This document shows positions 61,678 to 64,000 of a stretch of 64,000 nt of DNA, one piece after another. Position 1 is the first letter of the stretch, and the number at the start of each line of letters is the position of its first letter. The stretch comes from CAYPJE01 sp964410945 (GTDB lineage Bacteria > Fidelibacterota > Marinisomatia > Marinisomatales > TCS56). The notes under the pieces were generated by a model. That model was not told the origin of the DNA. It did no database searches and worked only from the letters and a program-made list of their open reading frames with translations. Both the position numbers and the translations under genes were made by a program. The stretch covers positions 1 to 64,000 of the forward strand of contig CAYPJE010000002.1 in NCBI GenBank assembly GCA_964410945.1, written 5' to 3'.

Positions 61678-62400
61678 TTGAATATTGGCGTAATACCAGC
61701 TCGCTTGGGATCGAAACGATTCCCGGGGAAAATCCTGGCGCCACTGGCCGGCCGGCCAATGGTGTGGCATACCTACCAGCAGGCTCTGAAAGCACAGCGG
61801 TTGGATGAAGTGCTGGTAGCGGTGGATGACGAGCAGGTAGCACAGGTGCTGCAGAAATTTGATGTCCAAACCGTGATGACGGCCCGAAACCATCAATCGG
61901 GTACGGATCGGGTGGCGGAAGCGGTAAGCGGCCGGTTAGCCGAGATTGTAGTCAATATTCAGGGTGATGAACCATTGCTGAATCCAGCCATCATTGATCT
62001 GTTAGTCGATGAATTTGAGGATAAAAAAGTGGTAATGGCCACGGCGGCGGAACAGAAACTCGATGCTGGTGATCTGGTTAATCCCAATGTAGTGAAGGTT
62101 TTTCTGGATCATAACTCGGATGCGGTGGAATTCCAGCGGCTGGTTCCCGATGCCATGATGGGTGGCTGTTATCGCCATCTGGGAATCTATGCTTTTCGCA
62201 AGCCTATTCTGATGGGTTTTGTCAAACTGCCCATGAGCCCGGGAGAACGGCAGCATTATCTGGAACAATTACGCGCCCTTGATAACGGTATCCCGATCCG
62301 GGTGATCCTCACCGACCAGCATTCATACGGGGTTGATACCAAGGAGGATCTGGAACGGGTTGCCGAAATAATGTCACTATCAGCTAACACAACAAACTGA
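61678..62400 (+). CDS. kdsB: 3-deoxy-manno-octulosonate cytidylyltransferase (CMP-Kdo synthetase)
   Basis: KdsB activates Kdo with CTP for attachment to lipid A. The 240-residue protein starts at TTG 61678 with MNIGVIPARLGSKRFPGK, then MVWHTYQQAL, SGTDRVAEA, and NIQGDEPLL with the metal-binding aspartate. GVDTKEDLERV closes the family pattern. It is followed by pyrG after 19 bases, so CTP synthesis and CTP use for Kdo are in one unit, a common arrangement in diderms. Confidence 0.96.
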   Translation: MNIGVIPARLGSKRFPGKILAPLAGRPMVWHTYQQALKAQRLDEVLVAVDDEQVAQVLQKFDVQTVMTARNHQSGTDRVAEAVSGRLAEIVVNIQGDEPLLNPAIIDLLVDEFEDKKVVMATAAEQKLDAGDLVNPNVVKVFLDHNSDAVEFQRLVPDAMMGGCYRHLGIYAFRKPILMGFVKLPMSPGERQHYLEQLRALDNGIPIRVILTDQHSYGVDTKEDLERVAEIMSLSANTTN

Positions 62401-62419
62401 GGAAATCGCTGGAGGAAAA

Positions 62420-64000
62420 ATGACCAGACCGGTCAAATACATATTCGTGCTTGGGGGGGTAATATCCGGGCTGGGAAAAGGAATTGCGGCTGCTTCAATA
62501 GGCTATCTGCTTAAAAATTCCGGATTGCGGGTGACGATCCTGAAACTGGATCCCTATCTGAACGTTGATCCGGGCACCATGAACCCGTATCAGCATGGTG
62601 AAGTATTCGTTCTGGATGATGGTTCGGAAACCGACCTGGATCTGGGACATTATGAACGTTTTATAGATATTGATATGTCCAAGCACAATAATGCTACTAC
62701 GGGACAGATATACAGTACTGTTATCGAAAGGGAGCGGGCTGGTGATTACCTGGGAGCCACGATTCAGGTGATTCCCCATATTACCAATGAGATTAAGGCC
62801 CGCATCAAGGCCGTTAATACGCCCAAGCGCTATGATGTGGTTATCTGCGAGGTGGGTGGTACGGTCGGTGATATTGAAAGTCTGCCCTTCCTGGAAGCGA
62901 TCCGCCAGTTATCGGTGGAGGTTGGGTACCATAATCACCTGATCGTCCATGTTACCCTGGTACCATACGTAAAGGCCAGCGAAGAACTGAAGACCAAACC
63001 AACCCAGCATTCGGTGATGCGTCTGCGGGAAATTGGTTTATCCCCTGATATAATTCTCTGCCGCTCTGAATATCCTATCGATCGCTCAACGAGAAATAAA
63101 ATTGCCCTGTTCTGTAACGTAGCACCGGACCATGTGATTGAAGGGACAGAAGTAAAGAGTATTTATGAAGTACCGCTGGTATTCCATCAGCAAAAGGTGG
63201 GAGAGATTGTTGCCGAGCGGCTGAAATTTGATAAGTTACCCGACATTGGCGAGCTGGAATCCTTCATGGACAGCTATCGGAACCCTGACCATGAGGTAAC
63301 GATTGCCATGTGTGGCAAATATACCGCCCTGCCCGATGCCTACAAAAGCGTTCTGGAATCCTTCATCCACGCCGGTGTGGAAAACCAGGCCCAGGTCAAT
63401 CTGAAATGGGTTGATACGGAGAAAATCGAATCCGATGAAGATGCCGCCCGGATCTTCAAAAATGTTAACGGTATTCTAATCCTGCCGGGATTCGGTTCCC
63501 GGGGTTCGGAAGGAAAAATTCTGGCTTCGAAATATGCTCGTGAGCAGCAGATTCCCTTCCTGGGAATCTGCCTGGGTCTGCAATGCGCTGTAATCGATTT
63601 TGCCCGCCATGTCTGCGGACTGGCTGGTGCCAACAGCACCGAGTTTGATCCCGATACCCGTTATCCGGTAATCGACCTGATGGAATCTCAGCGGGCCATC
63701 AAAGCCAAGGGCGGTACCATGCGGCTGGGAGCATATGATTGCCAGATCACAGCTGGTTCAAATGCCTATACCGCTTATCGTACCCATAATATTTCCGAAC
63801 GTCATCGCCATCGCTGGGAGGTGAATAATCGCTACCGCAATCGACTGGAAAAAAATGGAATGAAATTTCCCGGCATCAACCCGGAGCTGAACCTGGTGGA
63901 AATAGTGGAGCTGCCGAACCATCCCTGGTTCGTGGCCGGCCAGTTTCATCCGGAGCTTAAAAGCCGTGTAAACCGCGCTCACCCCCTGTTCAGGGATTTT
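62420..64000 (+). CDS. pyrG: CTP synthase, 3' end cut by window
   Basis: PyrG turns UTP into CTP with ATP and glutamine. The frame is open from ATG 62420 (GGAGG 4-5 bases upstream) to the window end, 527 codons, missing only a few residues of the usual 535-545. The synthetase part shows FVLGGVISGLGKGI, LDPYLNVDPGTMNPYQHGEVFV (in parts) and EVGGTVGDIES. The glutaminase domain has C384 in GICLGLQ and the histidine/glutamate of GQFHPEL. The usual SSLGKG of the P-loop region reads SGLGKG here, a small change. Confidence 0.97.
   Translation, partial: MTRPVKYIFVLGGVISGLGKGIAAASIGYLLKNSGLRVTILKLDPYLNVDPGTMNPYQHGEVFVLDDGSETDLDLGHYERFIDIDMSKHNNATTGQIYSTVIERERAGDYLGATIQVIPHITNEIKARIKAVNTPKRYDVVICEVGGTVGDIESLPFLEAIRQLSVEVGYHNHLIVHVTLVPYVKASEELKTKPTQHSVMRLREIGLSPDIILCRSEYPIDRSTRNKIALFCNVAPDHVIEGTEVKSIYEVPLVFHQQKVGEIVAERLKFDKLPDIGELESFMDSYRNPDHEVTIAMCGKYTALPDAYKSVLESFIHAGVENQAQVNLKWVDTEKIESDEDAARIFKNVNGILILPGFGSRGSEGKILASKYAREQQIPFLGICLGLQCAVIDFARHVCGLAGANSTEFDPDTRYPVIDLMESQRAIKAKGGTMRLGAYDCQITAGSNAYTAYRTHNISERHRHRWEVNNRYRNRLEKNGMKFPGINPELNLVEIVELPNHPWFVAGQFHPELKSRVNRAHPLFRDF

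Overview
The window is a 64 kb piece of a diderm bacterial chromosome, most likely from the FCB superphylum. Candidatus Marinimicrobia (SAR406) or a close relative such as KSB1 or Calditrichota is the best guess. The reasons are two secreted proteins with PNPFNP-type C-terminal sorting domains, a PorV/PorQ-like barrel, an LpxC-FabZ fusion, and a complete lipid A/BamA/RseP set. A run of 100 N bases shows that it comes from a draft, probably metagenomic or single-cell, assembly. No rRNA, tRNA, transposase or CRISPR array was seen.

Layout. Positions 1-8.9 kb hold the 3' part of priA, a PorQ-like barrel gene, a large M1-peptidase-like protein fused to a predicted barrel, an aldo/keto reductase and the repair helicase mrfA. 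From 8.9 to 14 kb there is an AT-rich accessory stretch with two paralogous beta-propeller lipoproteins on either side of a Fic gene, palindromic repeats and the assembly gap. From 14 to 21.4 kb lie an Lrp regulator with glnA, a lipase, an S9 peptidase, a HAD phosphatase, a GNAT acetyltransferase and a homocysteine methyltransferase. From 21.4 to 27.6 kb there is a third propeller lipoprotein, a 1266-residue secreted hydrolase with a sorting domain, and a gene-poor gap with a possibly frameshifted small membrane protein. From 27.6 to 35.7 kb come mrfB, plsC, a giant SPOR-like envelope protein, a DJ-1 protein, a HAD enzyme and a cysteine-rich exported protein. An FGGY kinase and an MFS exporter follow on the minus strand.

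From 38.5 to 51.4 kb are a ferredoxin, an unusual Mrp ATPase with a SufT-like partner, and then the envelope cluster uppS-bamA-ompH-lpxD-lpxC/fabZ-lpxA-OMP-dxr-rseP. From 51.4 to 64 kb are a YwaF-like membrane protein, a CCA/poly(A) polymerase, an SdpR/SdpI-like pair, a Yip1 protein, a TolC-HlyD-ABC-permease-permease efflux set, kdsB and pyrG (cut by the window end).

The genes work together mainly in envelope building: undecaprenyl and isoprenoid supply (uppS, dxr), lipid A (lpxD, lpxC/fabZ, lpxA, kdsB), outer-membrane protein assembly (bamA, ompH, rseP), phospholipid (plsC), and probable type IX-like export (PorQ-like barrel, sorting domains). The features most worth a second look are: an Mrp ATPase without any cysteine, whose CxxC site is replaced by a carboxypeptidase-regulatory-like insert; an M1 domain whose two zinc histidines are both arginine, fused to an outer-membrane barrel; a Rossmann-TM-double-SPOR chimera; an lpxA that seems to start at ATT; and an assembly gap that is probably not real.
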